Shown here piece by piece: positions 17,879 to 28,060 of a DNA stretch of 64,000 nt (position 1 is the first letter of the stretch; each line of letters opens with the position of its first letter). This DNA is from Entamoeba histolytica HM-1:IMSS (taxonomy: Eukaryota > Evosea > Mastigamoebida > Endamoebidae), in contig NW_001914915.1 in assembly GCF_000208925.1 (NCBI RefSeq), forward strand, positions 1 through 64,000, written 5' to 3'. The notes below the pieces were generated by a model. That model worked only from the letters and a program-made list of their open reading frames with translations. It was not told the DNA's origin and made no database searches. The position numbers and the translations under genes are program-made.

Positions 17879-19324
17879 ATGATCACTCCATATTTTTCAT
17901 TAACTCAAAACAATGATTATGTTATAGTTCATATTAAAATACCCCCGTATCAACAATTTGGTGTTGAAGATATTCAAATTGATAATAACACAATGATATA
18001 TCATTCAGAACCATACTTTTTATCACTTACATTTAAAAATGATATTGCTAAAGATGGAACAGAAAAAGCTGAGATTGATCGTCTTGAATGTAAATTACAT
18101 GTTTATTTACCGAAAGAAAATAAAGGAGAAGTATTTCCTGATCTTGATATGTTACCATTGTTTCTTACTAAGAAAAAAATTTTGTCTCGAGTTCAAGTAC
18201 TTAACACTTCTCCTTGTCCTGAAGAAGAAAAAACTGAACATGAAGTTATAAAAGAAATTACTCCTGAAGAACAAGAGTTAATTGATAAAGTGCAACGACT
18301 TGAAAAATTACGACAAGAAAATGAAATAAAAAAAAATCCTAATGAAAAAACAAGAAAAGAAGAAAGATTAGATTTTATTTCACGTGATGATTTAATTCTT
18401 GGAGAAGACCAACAGATAAGAGATGAAACCGAAGATATAGTTAATATCTTTGCACCAAAATATGGTTTTAATGGAAGTCATTCTGAATTTTTTAAAGATT
18501 TACAACAAAATTCATTTGAAATAGTTATGTTAAGAAATCCAGATCAAACAGATAGTAAAGGAAGAAGAAAACAACGTATTGATGATGAACTTAATAGTTT
18601 TGATAAAGATCGATATATTTGTGATACATTTGAATGGGATAATGAAGAGGAAGTGTTAAAGAATAATTCATTTTGGTGGAAAGAAGATGGAGATTGGACA
18701 GATGAAGAAAGAAATGAATTTGGAGCATTAGATAAAATAGAAGTTCTTGTTAATAATGAAGAGGTAATACAAATATATAAAGATTTATTTGGCATTGTTT
18801 ATGGGTATTTATATGATCAAATAGTTATGGGAGAAAGTACAGTAGAATCAGGATGGACTATTGCTACACTGTCTCCAGTAATGTCATATTTTGATAGAAT
18901 AGACGATATAGTTGATTTAATAGAAACTTGTATTCGAAGAAGTTTAATTTATCCAGTTGTAAGAAATTGGGAATTATCAATGAAAACATTAGAAGAAACT
19001 ATTGAAGTTTTTAAAAAAAGAAGAGTTGTTCTTATGAAAATTTTATTACGAATACACCAGATTTATAAATTAGATGAATTAAAACATTATATGAATTATT
19101 TATTTTTTGATGAATATTGTAATTGGATTCAAAGTGCGGATGACCAAATAAGACACCAATTTGTAGTGAGGATAGAAGAAATTAAAGGAAAAATTTGTAA
19201 AGAAAATATTGGTTTACCTTTACAAGACGCTGAACAAGAATACATTGATTATATATCTTCACTTCCAGATGATGATGGTATAATGAGTGAAGAAGAAAAT
19301 GAGATGCGAGGGTATATTGATTGA
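17879..19324 (+). CDS. SHQ1: Shq1 homologue, H/ACA snoRNP assembly factor
   Basis: The 481-residue protein has an N-terminal CS-like (p23-type) domain at residues 1-95. It begins MITPYFSLTQNNDYVIVHIKIP and includes SEPYFLSLTF and LECKLHVYLPKENKGEVFPDLDML, as in Shq1. A charged linker (about 110-175) leads into the Shq1 helical domain: PKYGFNGSHSEFFKDLQ, LRNPDQTDSKGRRKQRIDDE, FDKDRYICDTF, and later VESGWTIATLSPVMSYFD and IRRSLIYPVVRNWELS. Shq1 chaperones dyskerin/Cbf5 before H/ACA RNP assembly. The length matches yeast Shq1 (507). The gene ends in an acidic tail, DDDGIMSEEENE. No intron is seen. It is divergent from the eS8 gene. Confidence 0.93.
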   Translation: MITPYFSLTQNNDYVIVHIKIPPYQQFGVEDIQIDNNTMIYHSEPYFLSLTFKNDIAKDGTEKAEIDRLECKLHVYLPKENKGEVFPDLDMLPLFLTKKKILSRVQVLNTSPCPEEEKTEHEVIKEITPEEQELIDKVQRLEKLRQENEIKKNPNEKTRKEERLDFISRDDLILGEDQQIRDETEDIVNIFAPKYGFNGSHSEFFKDLQQNSFEIVMLRNPDQTDSKGRRKQRIDDELNSFDKDRYICDTFEWDNEEEVLKNNSFWWKEDGDWTDEERNEFGALDKIEVLVNNEEVIQIYKDLFGIVYGYLYDQIVMGESTVESGWTIATLSPVMSYFDRIDDIVDLIETCIRRSLIYPVVRNWELSMKTLEETIEVFKKRRVVLMKILLRIHQIYKLDELKHYMNYLFFDEYCNWIQSADDQIRHQFVVRIEEIKGKICKENIGLPLQDAEQEYIDYISSLPDDDGIMSEEENEMRGYID

Positions 19325-19703
19325 GATTCAAATGAGTATTGTTTTACATTATTATTATTTTCTTTTTTATAATAAAAACAGTTTTGTCATCATCTAAAAA
19401 TATTTTTGAGTAAGAAAGAATTTCAAATAAAGAAACTAAGAGAAGAATAGAAATAAAATTAACCATTTTGTATTTGACTAATTAATTTAAATGACTGTCT
19501 TAATGAATTACAGAAAGAATAAAATAAATAAGAAAAAGAAGAATGTTAAAAAGAGTTTAAAACAAAAATGAATGAAAAAAAAAAAATAAAATTAGAAAAT
19601 GATTATCAAAAAAGTTCCAAAAAGGATTTAAAGAGATATTCAAAAAAATTGAAAAAAATAACCAAACCAACTAGTTTATTAAGAGATAGATAGTTATTCA
19701 ACA
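19325..19703. other. Intergenic spacer upstream of the PI3-kinase gene
   Basis: A-rich on the + strand, with AAAGGATTTAAAGAG (about 19620-19634) as a possible TATA-like element for the following gene. No other feature was recognised. Confidence 0.4.
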
Positions 19704-22700
19704 ATGTTCACATACCCTTATTATACTACTCCTCAATACTCATTTCAACCTATTTATTCTACTCAAAACCAACAATCCATTCCTATGTATTTGCCTCAAC
19801 AAAATAATTTTATGTATTTACAATCCATTCCTAGTTACCAGCAATCATATCAACAAACAAATTATCCAATACAACAAACTTATTCTATTAATAATCAAAC
19901 AAAACCAAATGAAGTTGTTATAAATTCTGATTTTTTTCAACCACCACAACAACCTCTTAAAGAAACTAATCAACTGTATTTGAACACATTATTTATGCCA
20001 TCTTTGATGGAAAGTGCTGTTGATAACTTTGCTTATTTTGAAGACCAAAGTGTTACTAAACCATTTAAAGATCATAGTTATACACCTTCTATATCAACTG
20101 TTTGTCGCTATGTTTTAACTCCAAGTGATAAAAAATATGCTCCAAAATATAGTTATTCAAGCGATGAGTTATATATGAGAGTATTGGTTGATTATTCAAC
20201 TCGTCTTAAGAATAAATATCCATATCCTATTCAACGTGCAATAATAAAAACATCATCTCAAGGTGAAAAAATTTGCATTGACCGTATTTTAAAAATAGAC
20301 AATGATGTAATACATAACAATTTCCTTTCTTTTATTGTTTCATTTAATAAAGTTAGTTATAATGAAGTGGCATGTGGGGCAGTATCAATTGAACCAAACA
20401 AAATTAAAATAAAGGTTTCTGTAACATTAACAATTAAAGATATATTTAGACTATTAGAAATCAAAGATATTAATGCAGTAATGGCAATAGAAAATTCTTC
20501 TACATTATTTTGTATGGATGATAGACTTGTTGAAAGTGAGTATTTGTGTGATTGTATTACACATAACAGAATTCCAGAATTTACAATTATCCCATTTTCA
20601 TATTGTTTCTATAAACCACTTCCATTAAATAAATTTGGTAATCTTGTTAATTATTCAAATGTAGAACTACCTGTCTGTGCTTTGATTAAAGAGCCTTTTA
20701 CATTCACTATTAATTCAGTTTATTATAATACTCATGTTACAGATGAAATACATGTTAAGTGTGTGTTACGGTGTGGAGATCAAACATTATCATGTCCAAT
20801 GGAAAAAGTTTCATTTAAACCTGTTGTAATTACGTCTCCACTTTCACCAAACGATGAGAAGTATATTTACAAATTTTCAATTGATGAAAAAGTAGATAGC
20901 AATTTAAGGATTTGTGATATTCCACTTGATTGTGAAATTATTCTAATTGTGTTTATTGGACAAAAACGTATTGGTTGTGCATCTGTCAAGGTATTTAATG
21001 CATGGGGAGTTCTTAAGTGTGGAGTTCAATTAGTTCATTTAGAAGAATGTAAAAGACCAATAGGAAATGGTCTTGTTTCAGGGCCAATTGTAGAACTTAA
21101 TTTTGGTTCTACCAGAGCAGCATATCATATTGAAGGAGTTGAAGACAGTAAATTAATGAATATCCAAAAAGAATTAGATACATTTGAATCAGTGAAAAAT
21201 AGAGAAGAGTTTGAAACAATGATTAAAATGGATGAGCTAAAAGAAGATGAAGACAAAGTTCCACAACTAATTAACAAAATGATTATTGATGGAGTTGATA
21301 TATTCCAATTGTTAAGGTCACCATCATTTATAACAAGAAGTCCTCCTGATTATATTAAGCGTGCACTAATTGAACAAATGGAAAATGTACCAGCTGAGTT
21401 TATTGGTCAAATAGCTCATTCTATTGATTGGACTGATCATCTTCAAGTAGCTCGATTTGTTAAATACTTATGGACCCAACAAATAAAACCATTAGATGCT
21501 TTAATGTTATTAGGATACAGATGTCCATATAGGGCTGTAAGAGCTTATTGTGTTTCAGTATTAGATAAACAACCAGATAATGTATTACAATTTTATGCTA
21601 TCCATTTAAGTGAGGCATTAAGATATGAAGAAGGACTAACACCGTTAACAGATTTTTTATTGCGTAGAAGCATTGCCTCACCAGCTACGGTTGGATATTC
21701 ATTATTTAAAATGATTATTGGTGATACTTCCATGACAAAAAGGAGTATTCAACATTCAAGATTTATTGAAGCGTTGTTATCTGCAGATCCTGTTTTTGCT
21801 AGTCAAATGACAAAAGAATGTGAGTTTGCATTAAATGTTCAAACAGTAAATTCTACATTAATACGAATGGATTCTGAGAAAAGACAAATTTATAGAAGTG
21901 CATTATTAAAAAGTATTTCTGTTGCTGTACCAATTCCATTTAAACCAGGAGTTATTGGTGGATTATCTTGTGAGAAAAGTAAAGTATATACATCAAATGC
22001 AGTACCGTTACTAATTGATTTTAGTGGATATAAAATGATATTTAAGTTAGGAGATGATCTTAGACAAGATTGCCTTATTTTAAGGGCATTTAAATTATTT
22101 GACAATTTATGGAGAATGAATGGAATGGATTGGAGAATGACAACTTTTAGAGTTATTTCTACAGGAAATACAGCAGGATATATTGAATTTGTAAGAGATT
22201 CTAGAAGTATTGGATCGATTCATAATGATTCAAAAATACCTGGAGTATATAAAGTAACGGCTATTTATGACTGGATTAAAAATAATAAAACAGCGCCATT
22301 AGGACAATGTATAGAAAATTTTTATCGATCATGTGTTGGATATTGTGTTGCATCATATGTTCTTGGATTAGCGGATAGACATAATGATAATTTGATGGTA
22401 GATAAATCTGGACATTTTCTTCATATTGACTTTGCTCATTTTTTAGGAAATAAATTAAAAGTTGCTGGTGTTATTAACAGAGAACCCGCTCCGTTTGTAC
22501 TAACTGAATCTATGATATACGTCTTTGCTGGAGAAAGAGGAACTGAAAGATATAAATTAAAGTATAGAGAATTTTGTGAGGATTGTGTTAGAGCGTATCA
22601 TGTTTTAAGACAAAATGCTTCACTTATTGTTTCGTTCTTTACTAATATGATTTCAAGTCAATTAAGTCAATTAAATGAAATTAAAGATGCTGAATATTTA

Positions 22701-22838
22701 TTCACTTCATTACAATTAGGAAAACAAGACTCATTATCTGATTTAGAATTTGTAAAACTTATTCATGATAGTTTAAACTCAGAACAAACAAATATGAATT
22801 TCTTTATTCACTCACTTGTCCAAAAAACAAAAAAATAA
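19704..22838 (+). CDS. Phosphatidylinositol 3-kinase catalytic subunit (class I-like)
   Basis: The protein has 1044 residues. Residues 1-80 are Gln/Tyr/Pro-rich and disordered. A C2-like domain lies around 330-480, a PI3K accessory (helical) domain around 540-700 and the lipid kinase domain around 760-1020. The ATP-binding lobe has MIFKLGDDLRQD (the conserved Lys then G-D-D-L-R-Q-D). The catalytic loop is GLADRHNDNLMV. The activation loop begins with DFA at 909-911 instead of the usual DFG, followed by HFLGNKLKVAGVINREPAPFVLT. The RE...PFVLT arrangement is closer to class I than to Vps34, although the basic K-R-E-R core is reduced to NRE. It would make 3-phosphoinositides at the plasma membrane or phagosome, processes known to be PI3K-dependent in Entamoeba. 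No p85-binding domain was recognised. No intron. Confidence 0.92.
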   Translation: MFTYPYYTTPQYSFQPIYSTQNQQSIPMYLPQQNNFMYLQSIPSYQQSYQQTNYPIQQTYSINNQTKPNEVVINSDFFQPPQQPLKETNQLYLNTLFMPSLMESAVDNFAYFEDQSVTKPFKDHSYTPSISTVCRYVLTPSDKKYAPKYSYSSDELYMRVLVDYSTRLKNKYPYPIQRAIIKTSSQGEKICIDRILKIDNDVIHNNFLSFIVSFNKVSYNEVACGAVSIEPNKIKIKVSVTLTIKDIFRLLEIKDINAVMAIENSSTLFCMDDRLVESEYLCDCITHNRIPEFTIIPFSYCFYKPLPLNKFGNLVNYSNVELPVCALIKEPFTFTINSVYYNTHVTDEIHVKCVLRCGDQTLSCPMEKVSFKPVVITSPLSPNDEKYIYKFSIDEKVDSNLRICDIPLDCEIILIVFIGQKRIGCASVKVFNAWGVLKCGVQLVHLEECKRPIGNGLVSGPIVELNFGSTRAAYHIEGVEDSKLMNIQKELDTFESVKNREEFETMIKMDELKEDEDKVPQLINKMIIDGVDIFQLLRSPSFITRSPPDYIKRALIEQMENVPAEFIGQIAHSIDWTDHLQVARFVKYLWTQQIKPLDALMLLGYRCPYRAVRAYCVSVLDKQPDNVLQFYAIHLSEALRYEEGLTPLTDFLLRRSIASPATVGYSLFKMIIGDTSMTKRSIQHSRFIEALLSADPVFASQMTKECEFALNVQTVNSTLIRMDSEKRQIYRSALLKSISVAVPIPFKPGVIGGLSCEKSKVYTSNAVPLLIDFSGYKMIFKLGDDLRQDCLILRAFKLFDNLWRMNGMDWRMTTFRVISTGNTAGYIEFVRDSRSIGSIHNDSKIPGVYKVTAIYDWIKNNKTAPLGQCIENFYRSCVGYCVASYVLGLADRHNDNLMVDKSGHFLHIDFAHFLGNKLKVAGVINREPAPFVLTESMIYVFAGERGTERYKLKYREFCEDCVRAYHVLRQNASLIVSFFTNMISSQLSQLNEIKDAEYLFTSLQLGKQDSLSDLEFVKLIHDSLNSEQTNMNFFIHSLVQKTKK

Positions 22839-22978
22839 ATGACCATTTATAAATGTATATTCTTTATTTCAAGTAGAATTAAATAAAAAAAAAATAACAA
22901 GAAAATTAAATTAAAAACACATGAGTTAAAACACAAGCTAAATCATTCTATTAATTCATATAAAACAATCAATGACTA

Positions 22979-24145
22979 TCAATTAGTAAAAAATCCACCA
23001 TTTGGAGGAAGTGATTGGTTAATAAAACATTCATCATTTCCAAATATTTGATTTTGATTTTGGTTATAAATGGCAAAAAGTAGTGGAGGTTGTTGATTAT
23101 GTTGTTGGTCTACTACAGGACTAGTCATATTTTGATTATATTGAAAAGGTTGATTTTGAATAGTAAATTGATTTGGTTCTGTTGAAACATAAGTTTGTAC
23201 ATCATCGTTTAAATAAAGAACTTGTTGTTGAGTTATACCAGTATTTGTTTGTATGACAATTGGTTGTTGATTTATTCCTTCTATTGGAGTAGAATAATAA
23301 TGTACATAGGATAAATTAGATGTATCAGGTGCTTGTGCTGAAACAATACTTCCTTCAGGATAACATGAAGTACTAAATTCAGTAAAATTAGACATTGCAC
23401 CAAGAGAAGGTTCATTAATAATAAATTGTTCTTCTTTAACATTTGGAATTGGTTCAGAAACAACAGAATTTCTATTAACAATTTTTTCCGTTACATTTTT
23501 CCAAATACCACCAATAGCTTCATCATAAGCACCAACATCAACAGAACTACTTGACTTTTCAAATCTTTCAAAGACACTACGATTAATTGCCTCTCCAATT
23601 TCATTAATTTCAGAAAGTCCAAGAGAAACACAACCAGAAACAGAACATATTTTTGACATTTTTACAGTTAATTTAGCTGGTTTAGTTGGTCTTTTTTTAA
23701 ATACATATCCTATTTTTTCACACATTTGTAAAAGTTCAGCAAATGACAAAGAAGAACGATTAGCATCTCTATGTCGTTTTATTTGTTTTAATTTTTCTAA
23801 GCTATATTTTTTATCTGGAACAGAAACAGAAGAAATTGTATCAAGATCATCAGGACGAAGGTCTTTATATCCACATTCTTGTAATTCTTTAAATACTAAC
23901 TCGTTACATTTCTTATCAATCTCATGTTCAAATTGAATTAAAGTATTTTCTTTAGTTAATGCTTCAATTAACATTAATTGTAATGTCTTTTGAGATCTTC
24001 TTTCTGGACGTTTAATTCTAAACCCAAAACCATTAACATTAAGAATACCTAATAACACTGCTTGTTGAATAGCCTCAAATGATTTAGATGATCTTTTAAG
24101 TTCTTTCATAGAATAGCCTGCAGTTTTTGAGGTAGTTGATTTCAT
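22979..24145 (-). CDS. Entamoeba-specific protein, paralogue A (basic N-terminus, Asn/Gln-rich tail)
   Basis: I do not recognise this 388-residue protein. Residues about 12-195 are well ordered, basic and closely similar to the gene at 26169-27569. Shared blocks include YSMKELKRSSKSFEAIQQA, KRPERRSQKTLQLML, EKLKQIKRHRDANR, ELLQMCEKIGY and RPTKPAKLTVKMSKI. The rest is low-complexity, rich in Asn, Gln, Ser and Thr, with a short conserved EPSL...NFTEFSTSC patch and a QSLPPNGG-like end. A basic conserved half plus a Gln/Asn-rich half is the build of many transcription regulators, so a DNA-binding role is a reasonable guess and no more. No intron is seen. Confidence 0.6.
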   Translation of the reverse strand: MKSTTSKTAGYSMKELKRSSKSFEAIQQAVLLGILNVNGFGFRIKRPERRSQKTLQLMLIEALTKENTLIQFEHEIDKKCNELVFKELQECGYKDLRPDDLDTISSVSVPDKKYSLEKLKQIKRHRDANRSSLSFAELLQMCEKIGYVFKKRPTKPAKLTVKMSKICSVSGCVSLGLSEINEIGEAINRSVFERFEKSSSSVDVGAYDEAIGGIWKNVTEKIVNRNSVVSEPIPNVKEEQFIINEPSLGAMSNFTEFSTSCYPEGSIVSAQAPDTSNLSYVHYYSTPIEGINQQPIVIQTNTGITQQQVLYLNDDVQTYVSTEPNQFTIQNQPFQYNQNMTSPVVDQQHNQQPPLLFAIYNQNQNQIFGNDECFINQSLPPNGGFFTN

Positions 24146-24740
24146 GAAAAATACTATAAAAATTTTTAAGTTTTAGATTACTTAAATTCGGTTGACATTT
24201 ATTCTTTCTTTTCCCGATTTATCTCTTCCGAATTATGTAATTTTTGGTTCTTTGAAAATTACCACAAAACCACTTTTATCCTAAATAACACTTCAGTTAT
24301 TTTTCCCGTTTTTTGCCAATTCTTTTCTCTTTTTTTCTATTATTTATAGAACAATTTAAATAAAAAAGAGATATTTTAAGATCAGTTTCTTTAATAGAAG
24401 AAAGAAGATCTTTCATTTTTTCTTATTTTAGACTTTGATGTTCTATTCTCTCTTTAATTGGTGGAAAAAGGAGAAATAATAAAAAGTATTTTTACTTTAC
24501 TAATCACCAAAAATATAAATCCTTTTTATTTTTTTTTTTTTTTAGTTTTATAATTAATTATCCAAAACTAATCTAATTTAACAAGAACGAAAATTTTTGA
24601 GGTATAAATATTGTTTCGTTCGTATTAATAGAAAATTAAGAAAAAAAACAAAGTATTGATTAACGCTGTATTTAAAACATTAGTAGATAAACATAATGAG
24701 ATGAGTTAAATCTGTCATCTCATCCTATTTAGAAGATAAA
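24146..24740. other. Intergenic region
   Basis: About 600 bases lie between two minus-strand genes. T-rich DNA at 24170-24370 is the probable promoter side of paralogue A. A poly-T tract lies at about 24529-24544. No coding or RNA feature is recognised. Confidence 0.5.
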
Positions 24741-25799
24741 TTAGGCATTCATCCAATCACTTATCGTTTGAGACTTAATTCTATATTTATAACATTGACG
24801 GATAAATTGAGAACATTTTGTATAACTTAATAATGACTTTGAAGGGTTTTTTAATATTTGAAGAGCAGAACTGATGTCTTCACAACTTAATAAATCTTTT
24901 TTTAAATAATGTAATAATGTACTTGCAATAGTATAAATTGCTTGTTGTCCATATAATAAACACAAATCAATAATTGCATAACAAAAGTCACAAGGAAGAA
25001 TTCTACAAAACCAAACCATATACCACTCAAAAAGAAATCCTGGACATTGAACTTCTTCATATCCTAAAGAAATTAAATGATTATATATTGAGTGATGAAT
25101 ATTTTTAAGTAACATATTATGTATTTTTTCACATCTAATTAACCCAGGAAATCCGGTTTTAAGACAAGATTGTAAGTTATATCTTTCATTAGTAATCATA
25201 GTATTCATTAAATCAAATGTATCATTTCTTTGTAAGACAATAGAAAATACTATTCCTGCTAAATCAGACATTCCTTGAGTATATCCTACTTCTGGAATTT
25301 CTTGTGATAATGCACGTAAGATAAGAAATAATTCTCTTTTACCCATGACATAATTATCTTTAAATAAATAATGATATCCAAGTGTCCTTTTAACATCTAA
25401 ATCAATTTGATTATCATCATGAATTTCTTTGGTTGAGAAAAAAAGATTATTAAGATTTTCATTTCCTTGTTGTTTGCTTTGAAAAGATTTACTAATAAGA
25501 CTCCAATACTCTTTTCTACATTCAACAGGAACACCCTTATATACTCTACGTTTTAATTTTTTAGGTATTTTTCCATCGCACTTCCATTGTTCTAACATTT
25601 TTTTCCATTTAATGGTTCTTGTTTCTTCCTTTAATTTTTGAGAAGATGTTATCATTTCACATTGAGACGTATAATCCATTCCTTTAGTAAGAGTACTAAA
25701 CCCATATCTATTATATCCTTCGGGTGTACTGGGTACTATAAATTCATTTGACTCTTTGATATTATATTTCTCCAATAATTTACTCATTGGAATAAACAA
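24741..25799 (-). CDS. TBC-domain Rab GTPase-activating protein
   Basis: The 352-residue protein is mostly a TBC domain (about residues 85-310). It starts with the RRVYKGVPVECRKEYW motif. It keeps both catalytic fingers: Arg138 in IDLDVKRTLGYH (the I-x-x-D-x-x-R-T motif) and Gln175 in GYTQGMSDLAG (the Y-x-Q-G motif). CPGFLFEWYMVWFCRILPCDFCYAIIDLCLLYG matches the later F-x-x-x-W-x-x-x-x-F-x-x-x-x-P motif. An active Rab-GAP in membrane traffic is therefore expected; the target Rab cannot be told. The gene sits between two paralogous genes, all on the minus strand. No intron is seen. Confidence 0.93.
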   Translation of the reverse strand: MFIPMSKLLEKYNIKESNEFIVPSTPEGYNRYGFSTLTKGMDYTSQCEMITSSQKLKEETRTIKWKKMLEQWKCDGKIPKKLKRRVYKGVPVECRKEYWSLISKSFQSKQQGNENLNNLFFSTKEIHDDNQIDLDVKRTLGYHYLFKDNYVMGKRELFLILRALSQEIPEVGYTQGMSDLAGIVFSIVLQRNDTFDLMNTMITNERYNLQSCLKTGFPGLIRCEKIHNMLLKNIHHSIYNHLISLGYEEVQCPGFLFEWYMVWFCRILPCDFCYAIIDLCLLYGQQAIYTIASTLLHYLKKDLLSCEDISSALQILKNPSKSLLSYTKCSQFIRQCYKYRIKSQTISDWMNA

Positions 25800-26168
25800 C
25801 TTTTTTTAGTTCGTTCTTTATTTTTACTATTTTCTCTTTTCTTATTAATTTATTTGACTTCTTTAAATAATTCCCCCACCTTCCTATTTCTTCTCTATCG
25901 ACTTTTTTCGTTGCTTTGAATATTCGACATGTTGACTTGATTTTATATTCTTTTTATTAAGAGGAATAACTTTTAATAAAATAATAAGAATAGTAAAAAA
26001 ATAAAAAAAAGATAATAAAGTCACACCGTTTTTTTTTTTTGAAAAAAGTCTTAAAATAGTAAGTTAAATATTATTAAAAAGTCTAATACGACAAAGAATG
26101 ACTTAAAATTGATAAAGAAAGAATGAATTAAAAACAGTGAAATATGAAAGAGAAATGATATATAACTA
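25800..26168. other. Intergenic spacer
   Basis: Contains the TBC gene's upstream region (25800-25960) and A-rich DNA with a T9+ tract at 26030-26040. Nothing else was recognised. Confidence 0.4.
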
Positions 26169-27569
26169 CTAATCGCAACAAGTATTTGAAGGAAGTGATT
26201 GAGTAAAAAAGTGATCTAGATAAGAAATGTCATTTGTTTTATTTTGATTAGTAGTAAAATAAATTGAAGGTTCATTAAAGTGTTGAGTAATTATTTCGTT
26301 TGATGATTTATTAATAGGAAGAGAAGTGACAGTAGGATAAATAGAAATTTCTTCATGAGAAGAAGAATTTGGTTGTTGATTACAAAAGAATAATTTAGGT
26401 TGTATTGAGAGTTGTTGAAGATAATTATGATCGAACGTATTTTCATAAGTGTAAAAAGATGTATCTGATTGTATTCCAGAAATAACACTTTCTTCATAAC
26501 AGAATGAAGTACTAAAATCAGTAAAATTTGAAGGTGTTGTTAAAGAAGGTTCAGGACTAATAAATTTATCTTCCTTAGAGGTATGATCTAAAGTATCAGA
26601 AGTAAGTTTAATATCAATATTTTCCATTATTTTTGGTTTAACTGCTATTAAAGTATTTTGAATAATTTTTGTATTATTAATGAAATGATTTTGTTTTAAA
26701 TTAAATGCATTTTTATCTTGTATAGAAGAGAATAAATTATTTTGAGTATTTTCTTTTTCTAATGAAGTTGTTGTTATACAAATTTTATCAATTTTATCTT
26801 TATTTGTTATTTCTTTGAATTTACTAGTATTAGTCTCTATTTGATGACCATTTTTTTTATTACTTTCAATAACTTTATTACAAATTTTTTCAATAATAAA
26901 ATCGTGTGGAGGAATAATTATAGAAAAACTTTCTTTATTAAATCTTTTATAAATACTTTCATTTACTTTTGTTCCAATTTCATTAATATCACTTAATGTT
27001 AAATTAACTTTTCCATAAACTGAAGAAATCTTTTCTAATTTTTTTGTCATTTTTGCAGGTTTTGTTGTTCTATATTTAAATTTATATCCTAATTTCTCAC
27101 TCATTTGTAATAATTCTTTAAATGTTAATGCTATCTTATTGGCATTTTTATGTCGTTTTATTTGTTTTAATTTCTCTGAATCATATTTTGAAGCTAATTG
27201 TGCAATTGAAGATGTTCCATCAATATCACTTGGTTCTAATTCAATACATCCATTTTCTTCTAATTCTTTTTTGACAATTTCATTACAAGTGGCATTAATA
27301 TTTTCTTCTAATAAAATAATAGAATCTTTTTCATATATTTCTTCAACTAACATCAGTTGTAAAGTTTTTTGAGATCTTCTTTCTGGTTTTTTTATTTTAA
27401 ATCCATATCCATTTATATTTAAAATAGATAATATTAATGCTTGTTGAATTGCTTCAAATGTTTTTGAAGACCGTTTAAGCTCTTTCATAGAATATGTAAC
27501 TCCTTTAGTTTCTTCAGTAGGTGTTATTTTCTTCATTAGTAAAATGAACATAATTTGAGTTCTTCTCAA
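26169..27569 (-). CDS. Entamoeba-specific protein, paralogue B of 22979-24145
   Basis: The gene encodes up to 466 residues from the first ATG at 27569. The second Met (residue 11) at 27539 or the Met at about residue 28 would align better with paralogue A, so the start is uncertain. The conserved basic half is again present: YSMKELKRSSKTFEAIQQA, KKPERRSQKTLQLMLVEE, SEKLKQIKRHKNANK, ELLQMSEKLGY and RTTKPAKMTKKLEKI. The C-terminal half is longer than in paralogue A and strongly Asn/Ser/Thr/Ile-rich, but keeps EPSLTTPSNFTDFSTSF and FFTQSLPSN. This patchy conservation of short C-terminal motifs suggests they matter functionally. Function unknown; a transcription regulator is only a guess. Confidence 0.6.
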   Translation of the reverse strand: MRRTQIMFILLMKKITPTEETKGVTYSMKELKRSSKTFEAIQQALILSILNINGYGFKIKKPERRSQKTLQLMLVEEIYEKDSIILLEENINATCNEIVKKELEENGCIELEPSDIDGTSSIAQLASKYDSEKLKQIKRHKNANKIALTFKELLQMSEKLGYKFKYRTTKPAKMTKKLEKISSVYGKVNLTLSDINEIGTKVNESIYKRFNKESFSIIIPPHDFIIEKICNKVIESNKKNGHQIETNTSKFKEITNKDKIDKICITTTSLEKENTQNNLFSSIQDKNAFNLKQNHFINNTKIIQNTLIAVKPKIMENIDIKLTSDTLDHTSKEDKFISPEPSLTTPSNFTDFSTSFCYEESVISGIQSDTSFYTYENTFDHNYLQQLSIQPKLFFCNQQPNSSSHEEISIYPTVTSLPINKSSNEIITQHFNEPSIYFTTNQNKTNDISYLDHFFTQSLPSNTCCD

Positions 27570-28060
27570 TGATTTTTTGTTGAATTACTTCAATCTGTTA
27601 ATTCCTCTTCTTATTTTTTTTTTTACCTCAAAGTCATCTTTTTATTCCTTTCATCCTTTTTCTTACTTCTACCAAAATCTTATTTTTATTTAATGTTTTT
27701 GAATAGAATATTCTTTTTTTATTTATATTTTTATTATCTAAAATTAACATACTATTATCTCAAAAATAAATCTAGTTCTTTTTTAATTACAATTTATATT
27801 CTTTGTTTTTAACTTAATCTTTCGGGGATTTTTTAATTCGTTCTTCATTTGTGATTTAAATGATGTTTATAACGTAAATTAAATTGTTATTACAATAATA
27901 TGAAAACTTTTATTTTATAGATGAAAGGAAAATAATGATAGATCTATTTGTGGGTAAGAAGAATGTCATTGTTTTTTATAACAAATATCTACCAAGTAAA
28001 TATCGGTTAGATATATTGAAATTAATTTGGTTAAGAAGGAAGAAAAATGAATAAAAAAAA
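27570..28060. other. Intergenic region left of the SINE
   Basis: AT-rich spacer. Its last 31 bases (28030-28060) are nearly repeated at 28697-28727 and are read as the left target-site duplication of the retroposon that follows. Nothing else was recognised. Confidence 0.5.
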
